Under the pieces are notes generated by a model. The model worked only from the letters and a program-made list of their open reading frames with translations, was not told the DNA's origin and made no database searches. From positions 46,320 through 72,672 of the forward strand of contig QZLH01000561.1 in assembly GCA_003833135.1 (NCBI GenBank): DNA of 26,353 nucleotides, given 5' to 3'. The position numbers and the translations under genes were made by a program. Source of the DNA: Oehlia diaphana (lineage: Eukaryota; Glomeromycota; Glomeromycetes; Glomerales; Glomeraceae). Shown here piece by piece: positions 9,707-18,587 of this stretch (position 1 is its first letter; the number at the start of each line of letters is the position of its first letter).

Positions 9707-11104
9707 ATAAAACGTTTATTTTTATTTTTCATTTTTGTGTTGAAATTGAACTGTCAGATTAGCGACAGAAACTATAATTGGTCAGAATTTTAATCAATAT
9801 CGATCAAAATCGACTAATAATTATGTCAAGTAAAATTTAAATAAATGTACTTTGGTAAAATCTAACAGAAAAGTATTCTAATATATATTAAAATTAGCAA
9901 GTGAAAATTTTTTATATTTATTATTTATTAAAATAAAAATTTGGTTTTAAATTATTTGTTACGCTAATTAACGTCTTACCAAATTTTCGTAGATTTCATT
10001 TTTGCCCAATTGGATTCACGAAAGGGCTTGTGTGACCATCAAATTTCAACGTTGTGGCTGTGTAGTGAATATTATCTTGAAAAATTCCATTGCCACCGCG
10101 TGGTAAGTACCCATGCAAGGTTGATACTACATAATTATTATAATTATTAATTACTTTGAACAATTTGTCCAAGATCAAAAAAAAAAAGGTCGTATACTCT
10201 AATGTAGTCAGGGCTCGGGATTCAATACCTCTCCAGGTCATTCCCTGATGACCTTGACGGAAGCGCTTTCATCTAAAAAGTGCTATCATTCGTCTAATTT
10301 CATGTGCATGTACTCAGTATTTCTCTGTCATTGCACGTTCCTATGGGAATAGATACAGTATAAAAGCGAAACGCTTTATTATAACTTCGTATTCCTAGAA
10401 AATATGAGTTTGGATACAGAATCATAATTCATTACATCATACTAATATGCCATATGTCATATGTGGCCTGATAATCCCCCTGCAAATTTCTTAATTAAGT
10501 ACGGCAAGATACAAAGCTGTGAGAATTTCTATTATTATTTTTTTTTTTTACAATTTACATTAATATATTAATTAATTGGTTGTTTATTTCTTATCTAAGT
10601 TGCTATCTCATCGCGCTCATTTAGTCAACTCAATGAATTTAATCGATCAAGATCGAGCTTAATAATTCTCTGTGCCGAGCGCAGCGCATCCATGGATAAT
10701 CAATTGTCGGGTAATAAAATGCATAATTACGTATTCGCTATCGATTATAATTTTGACTTTCATTTACCTATGTCACAATCATATAAGTTTACAAATAAAT
10801 TAAATGAATTAGCAATTTTAGTAACCATCCTGAAATTGACAGCGCGATCGCGGGAAGTCGGGAACTTCTCATTGACGCTCATTAAATAGTCGAAACCGGC
10901 TGAAATTTTATGTTCATTTTTTTATGTTTGTTATAGATTTTTGTGAGGCTTTGTATTCTTTTTTTTTCTAATCCCAAATAAAATTTTATCCATTAGAAAA
11001 CAGTAATAATAAAAAGTACATATAAATTTATGAAAATCTAAATATTTATTGCTGAACATAATAATGTAAGTAATATACGTAAATAAGATGGTGTAGTCAT
11101 ATAC
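9707..11104. other. Intergenic with a GC-richer, weakly coding-like stretch
   Basis: About 9996-10241 (minus frame) is open and less AT-rich than its surroundings (for example CCACCGCGTGG), but I recognise no domain and see no splice context. A plus-strand open stretch at 10692-10889 is similarly unsupported. The rest is ordinary AT-rich DNA. No tRNA fold was found. Confidence 0.35.
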
Positions 11105-11690
11105 CTGATTTCTTTGATGATGTTGAATTCAAATACGACCATAATAATACCACTGGAAAAAGTTTTGATGGTAAATTTTTTGTACTGTTTCCAAATAATG
11201 AACAATTTAAATATAGTTGAGATATTTTAATCGATGAACAATTATTTCATTAATTTTAGGGTAAAAAATTATTCCTGACTTCTTTATCATGAGTTTTACG
11301 TGTTTCATTAGAAACACGTTTTGCTGCTAGAAGAGCACAATACCGAAAACAGAGTTATAAAAGGTATTTTTTTTTCATGTGTACAAGATAAAGATACTGA
11401 AGAGCTGCGACAGATAATCAATACAATTTAAATTGATCAACAAATTTGAGAAAATATTAGTGGTATTGCATCCACAACTTTGGATAATAATTCTGGCGAG
11501 TAATTTTTTGTACAATTATTTTCTAAAGTATTACTAAGAACTTTCATGATGGTCTGGTAATTGAAATAATTCACGGCGTAGTAAATTTCAATTATATTAT
11601 TTTTGTTAAAGAACTTTCTTTAACTAACTATTAGTTCTATATCGCTACATTTTGGATTATTTATTAATAATTTAAGTCTTGAACTAATTA
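11105..11690 (-). pseudogene. Decayed, internally deleted copy of the BTB-SPRY gene
   Basis: Several stretches match the intact minus-strand gene at 12863-14263 in the same order. 11105-11190 resembles its last codons (AAAGTTTTGATGGTAAATT in the intact gene, AAAAGTTTTGATGGTAAATT here). 11310-11350 matches the BACK region (TTTTGCTGCTAGAA). 11485-11580 matches the post-BTB helices (GATAATAATTCTGGCGA versus GGTGA). 11640-11680 matches the N-terminus (TTTGGATTATTTATTA). The copy is under 600 bp against 1401 bp, lacks most of the SPRY domain and the core of the BTB domain, and carries frameshifts and stops. It is a non-functional paralogue relic lying about 1.2 kb from the living copy, consistent with tandem duplication followed by decay. 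Confidence 0.82.
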
Positions 11691-12032
11691 CGCTATTTTT
11701 TAAAAATTTTTTTAGGAATAAATATTTATTTGTGATAGAAAAACAAATTTATTTTGTAAACAATTTTTTATTCGTACTGTGTTGTACTAGCCAAAATAAT
11801 TAAAATCAGTCATGTGTAAAAAAAATTTTCAAAAATCGTTAGCGTAATATTTTAATCTGCGGTAGTGCTGCGCCTTCATGGATTGCTCATTTCTGATCAC
11901 GTGATATCATAAATTTCGGTTTTTTTTTTAAATAAACGCGGTGCAAACCTTATGTACTTATTATAGAACTTTTAAAATGCACGTCCTATTCGTATTTTTG
12001 CCTGCTCTATAACTTTACTTATAAGACTAAAA
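11691..12032. other. Intergenic between relic and repeat cluster
   Basis: AT-rich with a CACGTG palindrome near 11898. No gene recognised. Confidence 0.4.
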
Positions 12033-12121
12033 AGGGTTTAGAATACTAATTTTGACTTTTACATATAATATAATATAGGTGTGCTACGCACCTGCGTATA
12101 AATTTTAAAATTTTAAACCCT
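12033..12121. repeat. Short inverted-repeat element with AGGGTTTA ends
   Basis: AGGGTTTA at 12033-12040 is inverted at 12114-12121 (TAAACCCT), and the adjoining AT-rich arms are partly complementary. The centre holds a compact hairpin (GGTGTGCTACGCACC). About 89 bp in all. It looks like a very small MITE, but I could not identify a target duplication. Confidence 0.5.
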
Positions 12122-12289
12122 ATTTATTAAATTATAACTGATATATTCCAATTTTGATAAATGGATTCAATGTTGTGCATTATAAATTCAATCATCGGGA
12201 TGTCTTTGAGCGAAGACGAAACGGATATCTGGATGCGCCGTAAAGATATATTATAAACGATTATGGAATATTTTCATTGAAGTCTTAAT

Positions 12290-12474
12290 CCCTGTAAAAA
12301 AAGTCGATCCGTTTTTATATTCCATCTTTTTTCCGTAAAAGGCTCATGTTTCCGGAATTAATAACCTTATATCACGGAATTTAACAAATTATTTACATTT
12401 TCCGTGAATGGATCCGTGAAAGGCTCACTTTTACGGAGTTTTTACAGAAATAACGGATAAAATTTTTTATAGGG
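12290..12474. mobile_element. MITE-like element, 185 bp, CCCTRTAAAAAA ends
   Basis: The left end CCCTGTAAAAAAAGTCGATC and the right end read inverted (CCCTATAAAAAATTTTATCC) share most positions over about 25 bp including ATCCGTT. Internally, an AAAGGCTCA block preceded by CCGT and followed by a purine-rich CGGA is directly repeated near 12340 and 12420. Target-site duplication is unclear. No ORF is present. Confidence 0.6.
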
Positions 12475-12626
12475 AATATGCAAATCCACAAGTCCGAAAT
12501 CTTAATTCATATAAATTATTATTGTTCTAACAATTTATAATAGAAATTTCTTTATCTGATGACAAAGGTTAGTTAAAAATACAATTTTATTTAAATTATT
12601 CTTTTTTACGATGATAATTTAACATA

Positions 12627-12800
12627 CAGTCGACCCCCTCTATAGTCACCCCAGGTATAGTCACATCCCCTCTTATAAGCACATTTACGTTGGACCAAAT
12701 TACTATAAGCCTTATTAAAGTAACTCTCACCATGTATTATTTTTTTAATCCCATCATTTTTTTCTCAGTCTAATGGTGTGACTATACAGGGGGTTGACTG
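12627..12800. mobile_element. pogo/Tigger-type MITE, 174 bp, TA target duplication
   Basis: CAGTCGACCCCCTCTATAGT at the left is mirrored by CTATACAGGGGGTTGACTG at the right, flanked by TA on both sides (12625-12626, 12801-12802). CAGT... termini with a run of C followed by TATAGTCAC are characteristic of the pogo/Tigger branch of Tc1/mariner. The interior (GGTATAGTCACATCCCC...) adds a second copy of the TATAGTCAC motif. There is no transposase, so mobility would need enzyme supplied elsewhere in the genome. Confidence 0.85.
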
Positions 12801-12862
12801 TATTTAAAAAATATTATTGCTAATATAATAAATAGTCTACCTATCCAATTTATAATCGATAA

Positions 12863-14263
12863 TCAAATTTTTTGATGAGATTGAATTTGAAAACAACCAG
12901 AACGATTTACTGATACTATCGGGTAAAGTTTTGATGGTAAATTGTTCCATTCTGATACTGCTGGATACTTTATACCATTTACTGTAAAAGAACAAGTTCT
13001 TCTATTCATGTTTAAATGAACTGTAATTTTTGTGCCATCTCCAAATGGTGGACAATAATCTTTTACTAAATTTCCAGAATTATAACAACAACCATGAGAA
13101 CCTAATACCCATCCAGTAGATTGACCTCCCGCAAAAGTTTCATAATTAAAATTTTCTGATGCACAAACTCCAACCCAAGCATAAAAACACACTTTCATAA
13201 TAATGATATCCCATTCAAAAATACCCTTATTTCCTAATATTATTTTAGCTCTAACACTTTGATGTAAAACACAACTATCTGGCGCACATACAACTTTTTC
13301 GTTATCCATAATAGTAAGTTTTGATCCGCATGCTGACTCATCCCATGCATAATCAGATTCATTAATTCTATAGATTGGTATTCCTCGAATATCATTTAAA
13401 TCTAATTCTTTACTATTGATAATTATTTCGTTTGGAATAATTTTAAGTGATTCAATGATATAAATTTGATCTTTTATTCGCCTAAAATCGATATATTTAA
13501 CCAAAGTTTCCAACTCGTTGAAAACAATCTGATGATGATCGACAATGAATTTATTTTCTACTTGGGCAGTGTTTTCTATTTGTTCTAAAGTTGGCAACTG
13601 TTTCTTGAGAGTTTTATATGCATTACTTGAAACTTGTTTTGCTGCTAGAATAACACTATATCGAAAAACTTCATATTCTGAGGTTACAAAAGGTATTTCT
13701 TTATCAAACGTATAAGATAAAAGATATTCAAGTGCCGTAATAGACAATCGACCAAATTCAATACTATTTAATGGAATAGTTGCAACTTCTTCAACCAATA
13801 AATTTAGAAGAATGTTATTTTCTGATAACATTATTGCTTCTACTGCTTTAGATAATAATTCTGGTGAATAATTTTTTGTATAATTTGAAAAATTATTTTC
13901 CAAAGTATTTTTAAGAGTTTTCGTAATAAAATTTTGAAGGTCTGGCAGTTGAAAATAATCCGCAATACAATAAATTTCGATTATATTTTCTTTCGTTATG
14001 GAATTTTCACTAACTGTTCCTGTATAAATATATTCTAATATAATTTCCATTTCGGAAGAATTTATCGTAGGAAAAGAAATTTGGTCTTCATAACTTTCTT
14101 TCATTCCATTGTAAAGTAATCTATCAAATACTTCGGATCTTGCTGCTAAAATAGCTCTACAACTATATAATTTTTTTTCATTTTTACATAAAATTGTTAT
14201 ATCGCTATACTTTGGATTATTTATTAGCAATTTCAAATCTTGTTTTAACGAATATCCTCTCAT
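12863..14263 (-). CDS. BTB-BACK-SPRY domain protein, single exon
   Basis: The protein has 466 residues. About residues 10-115 form a BTB/POZ domain: SDITILC, then CRAILAARSEVFDRLL and EMEIILEYIYTGTV are the classic strands and helices. About 120-240 is a helical BACK-like segment (ITALEYLLSY; VFRYSVILAAKQ). About 320-460 matches a SPRY domain: FEWDIIIMKVCFYAWVGVC, GWVLGSHG, then FGDGTKITVHLNMNRRTCSF, the VNG turn and NNLPSKLYPIVSV. In this family the BTB domain usually dimerises or binds Cullin-3, and the SPRY domain recognises a partner; a substrate-adaptor role is therefore likely but inferred. It ends in TGA and has no intron. A broken paralogue lies downstream at 11105-11690. A TATA-like box sits 65 bp upstream. 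Confidence 0.88.
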   Translation of the reverse strand: MRGYSLKQDLKLLINNPKYSDITILCKNEKKLYSCRAILAARSEVFDRLLYNGMKESYEDQISFPTINSSEMEIILEYIYTGTVSENSITKENIIEIYCIADYFQLPDLQNFITKTLKNTLENNFSNYTKNYSPELLSKAVEAIMLSENNILLNLLVEEVATIPLNSIEFGRLSITALEYLLSYTFDKEIPFVTSEYEVFRYSVILAAKQVSSNAYKTLKKQLPTLEQIENTAQVENKFIVDHHQIVFNELETLVKYIDFRRIKDQIYIIESLKIIPNEIIINSKELDLNDIRGIPIYRINESDYAWDESACGSKLTIMDNEKVVCAPDSCVLHQSVRAKIILGNKGIFEWDIIIMKVCFYAWVGVCASENFNYETFAGGQSTGWVLGSHGCCYNSGNLVKDYCPPFGDGTKITVHLNMNRRTCSFTVNGIKYPAVSEWNNLPSKLYPIVSVNRSGCFQIQSHQKI

Positions 14264-14327
14264 TATTTCCAGAAATTTTTTTTAGGATATTTGAATGATA
14301 AAGTCTCATTATAAATGTTTCATTGTT

Positions 14328-14336
14328 TATTTATAT
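14328..14336 (-). promoter_or_regulatory. TATA-like box for the BTB-SPRY gene
   Basis: ATATAAATA on the minus strand, 65 bp upstream of the ATG at 14263, preceded by G as in GATATAAATAAA. Confidence 0.4.
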
Positions 14337-14476
14337 CAGTTTTTTTGTACTCAGTTACAGACCTACAGTGTTACTACATCAAAGGGAGTTGTGTAACAAT
14401 TGTCATGCGGGCATATGCTGATTAAAGGCGTATTGTTCTATGGCATGTCCGTGCCGTACGATTCAAGCATGTAAAA

Positions 14477-14534
14477 ACAACATGTCACTTTGTTTCTTTC
14501 ATATGTCGATCAACACAAGATAATGACATGTTGT
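14477..14534. repeat. Inverted repeat ACAACATGTCA
   Basis: ACAACATGTCA at 14477-14487 is inverted perfectly at 14524-14534, with a 36-base loop. It lies in an intergenic stretch rich in GGCATG/CATGCC words. Possibly the ends of a tiny element or a hairpin; no target duplication is visible. Confidence 0.5.
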
Positions 14535-14641
14535 TTGCAACAAGTGGCATGACATTGATTTTATTAAAAAATTACTAAAATCAACCAGGAGAAATCTTCT
14601 TCATAGACGCATAATCTTTGGAACTTCAACACCAGAATAGC

Positions 14642-14788
14642 AAACTTTGCTAATAATATGTTACATAGTAAAGCTCCTGGCCAAAATAGTATGTAGTAAA
14701 AATTCGTTTGGACGGCGAGAAACTTTGTTAACAATATGTTACATAGTAAAACTCCTGGCCAAAATAGTATTAGTAAAAATTCGTTTGA
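14642..14788. repeat. Tandem duplication, two copies of ~78 bp
   Basis: AAACTTTG, AATATGTTACATAGTAAA, CTCCTGGCCAAAATAGTA and AGTAAAAATTCGTTTG occur in order at 14642-14711 and again at 14720-14788. The copies differ at few positions, so the duplication is fairly recent. A minus-strand open frame spans both copies (FWPG.LLCNILL repeated), but its composition and the repeat itself explain it; I do not call a gene. Confidence 0.75.
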
Positions 14789-14789
14789 A

Positions 14790-15813
14790 ACGGTAAAGAA
14801 TTTTTTTTTTTCTTTTCTATTAATATATTTCATTTTTGTCTTATAAACTATTTCTGATATTTATTTCGAATAATTATAGAAGTTAACTCTAACTTTATTT
14901 TACGATCAGTATTTACAGTACGCTCAACAAGTTAATTATAATTGATAATATTTGGTATTTAACACTTAGTAGAAATTACCAAAAGTCTAATATATCCTTA
15001 TTTGTTATATGAAATAGCTGTCACACAGGTTTCTGAGCCAAAAACTGCATAGGTAGTACAGCGCAGAAAGTAAATAATGCCATGTGATTTTCGGAGAATT
15101 TTTATATCAGTAAGTAATTTACCTAAAAAATATAACCATCTGTCTATATAATAAAATGAAAGTAATTTACCTAAAATAAATAAAATTGCGCATATTTAAA
15201 TAAGTAACTTTTCTTTTCGCTTAAACAATCGATTTACGGAGGAATTAAATTAAACCACGTTAGACGTCCGTGATTGTTCTTATTGATATATTTACGGATG
15301 ATGTTTAATTAGAAGGATACTAGTTAAAGGGATGAACCAAAAAGTCTCAATAGTTAAAAATTATATACAGGATTATAACTTCGTGGTATAAACCAGTCAT
15401 TAAAATACCGTAACTATTATACGACGTAGCTTATATTTGCATAATTTATCGAGTTATACCTGAAATATTAAGCATTTAAAGTTTTTCATAATGTACATTT
15501 CACTTGTAATAATTAGAACATAAAATTATGGCGAGAAATTCTAATTAAATTGAGTATTGCTAAATATCACCGCTGGTAAATGTCACCTTACCAGAATTAG
15601 GATAGAATTTTGGGCAGAATTAAAAACGTCATGAAACTCTGCCCGTTAATATTTGCTAATGCTGGTGCAATGAGAATCACTTGCGGTGTATCAATTTAAA
15701 AAATTTTTTTTATTTACTAGCTGCTAAACCAAATGTTCGACTAGTTTTTATTTATAAAATCTTTGATGTATAAAAACTTAGTAAATATGTATTTAAAATT
15801 TTAAGAACGTATA
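14790..15813. other. Intergenic, small repeats only
   Basis: AGTAATTTACCTAAAA occurs twice (15113-15128 and 15161-15176). Two short hairpins lie near 15578-15600 (CTGGTAA/TTACCAG) and 15613-15646 (GGGCAGA/TCTGCCC). No gene recognised. Confidence 0.5.
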
Positions 15814-17739
15814 TTAATCTTGAATGTCAAATAAAATATTATTTAATATACTTTTTGCTTTTTTAATTCCATTATTTGCGGCTTTTTCGTACCAATCAAT
15901 TGCTTTATTAATATTTCTATCAATGCCAATACCATCATAATAGCATTCTCCTATATAAAATTGTGCCAATGCATATCCATTTTCCGCTGATTTCAAATAC
16001 CATTTAAATGCTTTTACTTCATCTTTATCCGTTCCTATACCTTTTTTATAACATATTCCCAAATTACATTGTGCCATTGCATATCCATTCTCAGCTGACT
16101 TCATGAACCATACTAATGCTTTCATTTCATTTTTACTTATTCCTATACCGTTTTTATAACAATATCCTAAGTAATTTTGTGCTTTATCATGTTCATTTTC
16201 AGCTGATTTCATTGACCATTCAAATGCTTTTACTTTATCTTTTTCTGTTCCTATGCCATTTCTATAACATATTCCTAAATTATATTGTCCATTAGCACAT
16301 CTTGCATTAGCTGATTTCATATACCATTCAAATGCTTTTGTATCATTTTTATCTGTTCCTATACCATATTGATAACAGTTTCCTAAATTATTTTGCGCTA
16401 TTTCATTTCCATTCTCTGCTGATTTCAAATACCATTCAAATGATTCTTTTTCGTTTTTATCCGTTCCTACACCATTCATATAACAAAATCCTAAATTACA
16501 TTGCCCATCAGCATATCCTGCAATAGCTGATTTCAGGAACAATTGAAATGCCTTTTTCTCATTTTTATTTGTTCCTGTACCATTTCTATAACAGAGTCCT
16601 AAATTAATTTGCGCTATTATATTTCCATTTTCTGCTGATTTTAAATACCATTCAAATGCTTTTTTTTCATTTACATCCGTTCCTATACCATGGTTATAAC
16701 AAATTCCTAAGATACATTGTCCATTAGTATATCCACTAATAGCCGACTTCAATAACCACTCAAATGCTTTTTTGTCATTTTTATTTGTTATTTTATTATT
16801 CAATAAATAAGATATTCCCAAGTTACACTGCGCCATAGCATTTCCATTTTCTGCCGATTTTAAATACCATTTAAACGCATTTGTTTCATTCTTATTTGTT
16901 ACTTTACCATTGTTATAACAATATCCTACATAATTTTGTGCTTTTGAATCATTCGCTATTGCCAATTTTAAATTCCTTTCAAATTCTTTTCTTTCACCTT
17001 TATTCTGTGTAATCAGCTGTTTACTTTCGGACTTCAAAAACCATTTAAATGCTTTTTTATTATCTTTCTGTGTTCCCATTCCATCCATATAACAAATTGC
17101 TAAATTATATTGTGCGTCTAGATTTCCCTTTTTAGCAGCGCTTAGAAATAATTCAAAAGCTTTCCTATAATTAGATTTAACACCATCACCGCTTTGATAA
17201 CAAACGGCTAAATTATATCCTGCTTCTAAATCATTATTTTTGGTCAATATTTCAAGGCTTAATAATTTATTCCTCTTATAATTAATATCTAAAATAATAT
17301 CTTTATAATAAAATATGGATAATAAATATTTTCCCATAATAATATTCTTATTTGTTAAATAATTAAAAGTATCATTTAATTGATCAAAATCATTTAAAGA
17401 ATCATTTTTAATTTCACTATTATTACCAATAGCTAGCAAATATAATTCAACTGACTTTCCTTTATCTAGTTCACAACCAATACCAAATTGATAAAAAAAT
17501 CCCATAAAACTTGTGAACCAATATTTACTTACTTTATGATTTATCATCATTTTAAGAACTTTTTCGGGTTCTTTATTATTACTTTCAAGAATATATTTTA
17601 TCCACTCACTCGAATTTTTTTCAAAATTATTGAAATCATTTTCTTTAATAATTTTATAATGAAAATCTTTTAAAAAGTTTATTAAAAAATTTTCATCATC
17701 TTCAGAAATATCAATATTATCCGTAATTTCATTTAACAT
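15814..17739 (-). CDS. Sel1-like repeat (SLR) protein, single exon
   Basis: The protein has 641 residues. From about residue 170 to the end there are 12 Sel1/TPR-like repeats of about 36 residues, each with the pattern AQ.NLG.CY..G.GT.K(N/D)..KAF.WYLKSAENG; examples are AQINLGLCYRNGTG and GQCNLGFCYMNGVG. A weaker repeat may lie earlier (FMGFFYQFGIG). Repeat 3 follows an irregular linker. The N-terminal ~120 residues are acidic/asparagine-rich with no domain I recognise; there is no kinase domain, which many fungal Sel1 proteins carry. Sel1 repeats form an alpha-alpha superhelix used as a scaffold for protein complexes, so the likely role is a cytoplasmic adaptor with unknown partner. Repeats 5-9 alternate between SAENGN...AQ and SA.(A/S)GY..GQ types, showing growth by two-repeat duplication. 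It ends at TAA; no intron. Confidence 0.9.
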   Translation of the reverse strand: MLNEITDNIDISEDDENFLINFLKDFHYKIIKENDFNNFEKNSSEWIKYILESNNKEPEKVLKMMINHKVSKYWFTSFMGFFYQFGIGCELDKGKSVELYLLAIGNNSEIKNDSLNDFDQLNDTFNYLTNKNIIMGKYLLSIFYYKDIILDINYKRNKLLSLEILTKNNDLEAGYNLAVCYQSGDGVKSNYRKAFELFLSAAKKGNLDAQYNLAICYMDGMGTQKDNKKAFKWFLKSESKQLITQNKGERKEFERNLKLAIANDSKAQNYVGYCYNNGKVTNKNETNAFKWYLKSAENGNAMAQCNLGISYLLNNKITNKNDKKAFEWLLKSAISGYTNGQCILGICYNHGIGTDVNEKKAFEWYLKSAENGNIIAQINLGLCYRNGTGTNKNEKKAFQLFLKSAIAGYADGQCNLGFCYMNGVGTDKNEKESFEWYLKSAENGNEIAQNNLGNCYQYGIGTDKNDTKAFEWYMKSANARCANGQYNLGICYRNGIGTEKDKVKAFEWSMKSAENEHDKAQNYLGYCYKNGIGISKNEMKALVWFMKSAENGYAMAQCNLGICYKKGIGTDKDEVKAFKWYLKSAENGYALAQFYIGECYYDGIGIDRNINKAIDWYEKAANNGIKKAKSILNNILFDIQD

Positions 17740-18587
17740 TGCTATTTAATTAACATATGCATATTTGATGTATGTATACATATATCTGAAATAGAAAGGA
17801 AAGAAAAAAATTTCTTCTTTTTTTTTTAATGAAAGGGCCCATTAAAAGATTTAAGTTTCTGCCAAAGATGTCGCACAACATTACAACATTATCGAGAAAT
17901 AACCTTCCTTTTTAAGTAAATTTCCATAATAGTACTAACTTAGAACTCGGATGAATTTATGCCGATCAGTATTTTTTTTTGTACGACCATCTATGAACTT
18001 CAATTTGTAATGTTAACGTAAAGATGAGGCATTTCGAAAATTTAATTGATAAATTTTATGGGAAATCGATCAAATAGCAATTACTGTATAATTTTTTTTT
18101 CTATATAGAGAAATGTAGAGTAAAGAGCAACAAAAAAAATAAAAAAATCGATTTTTGTTGCTTCGTGCGAGGTATTTTTTTTTTTTTTGTGTACGAGAGT
18201 AACGGGTATTGGTAAAAAAAAAAAGAAAAAAAATTTATGTACTGCATGTATGTATCCTATATATAATTTTTTTATACGTGTATAGGATGACTCATTAATA
18301 TTTCACGATAAAACCATACAATAATCACACACAGAAAACATCCAACACCTGATGAAAAGATCAGAATTAAACGTAATAACTTATAATTAGATAATTAAAT
18401 AATATTTATAATTTATTTGTAATGTGATATAAAAAATATATGATATAATATGCATATAAGTAATAATATAATAATAAATGACAAATTCTTAAGAAATCTT
18501 TCGTAAAGCCTTAATATAATATATAAAATATTTTTTCGATAAAAATAGTAAAAAACCTACACTATTTTAAGAACTAATGAAATCTCT
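17740..18587. other. Intergenic with one strong hairpin
   Basis: AGCAACAAAAA at 18126-18136 pairs perfectly with TTTTTGTTGCT at 18152-18162. A second, weaker inverted pair (TCCTATATA/TATAGGA) lies near 18255-18287. The surroundings are homopolymer-rich. No gene recognised. Confidence 0.5.

Noticed and set aside
10205..10255. tRNA-like or SINE B-box (TTGAATCCC on the minus strand)
   Set aside because: No cloverleaf, no convincing A box and no complementary acceptor stem could be traced.
14564..14833. Minus-strand open frame with a duplicated hydrophobic peptide
   Set aside because: The duplication is a DNA-level tandem repeat, and the frame has no homology signal I recognise and no gene signals.
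16332..17673. Plus-strand open frames opposite the Sel1 gene
   Set aside because: They mirror the codon pattern of the strongly supported Sel1-repeat coding strand.
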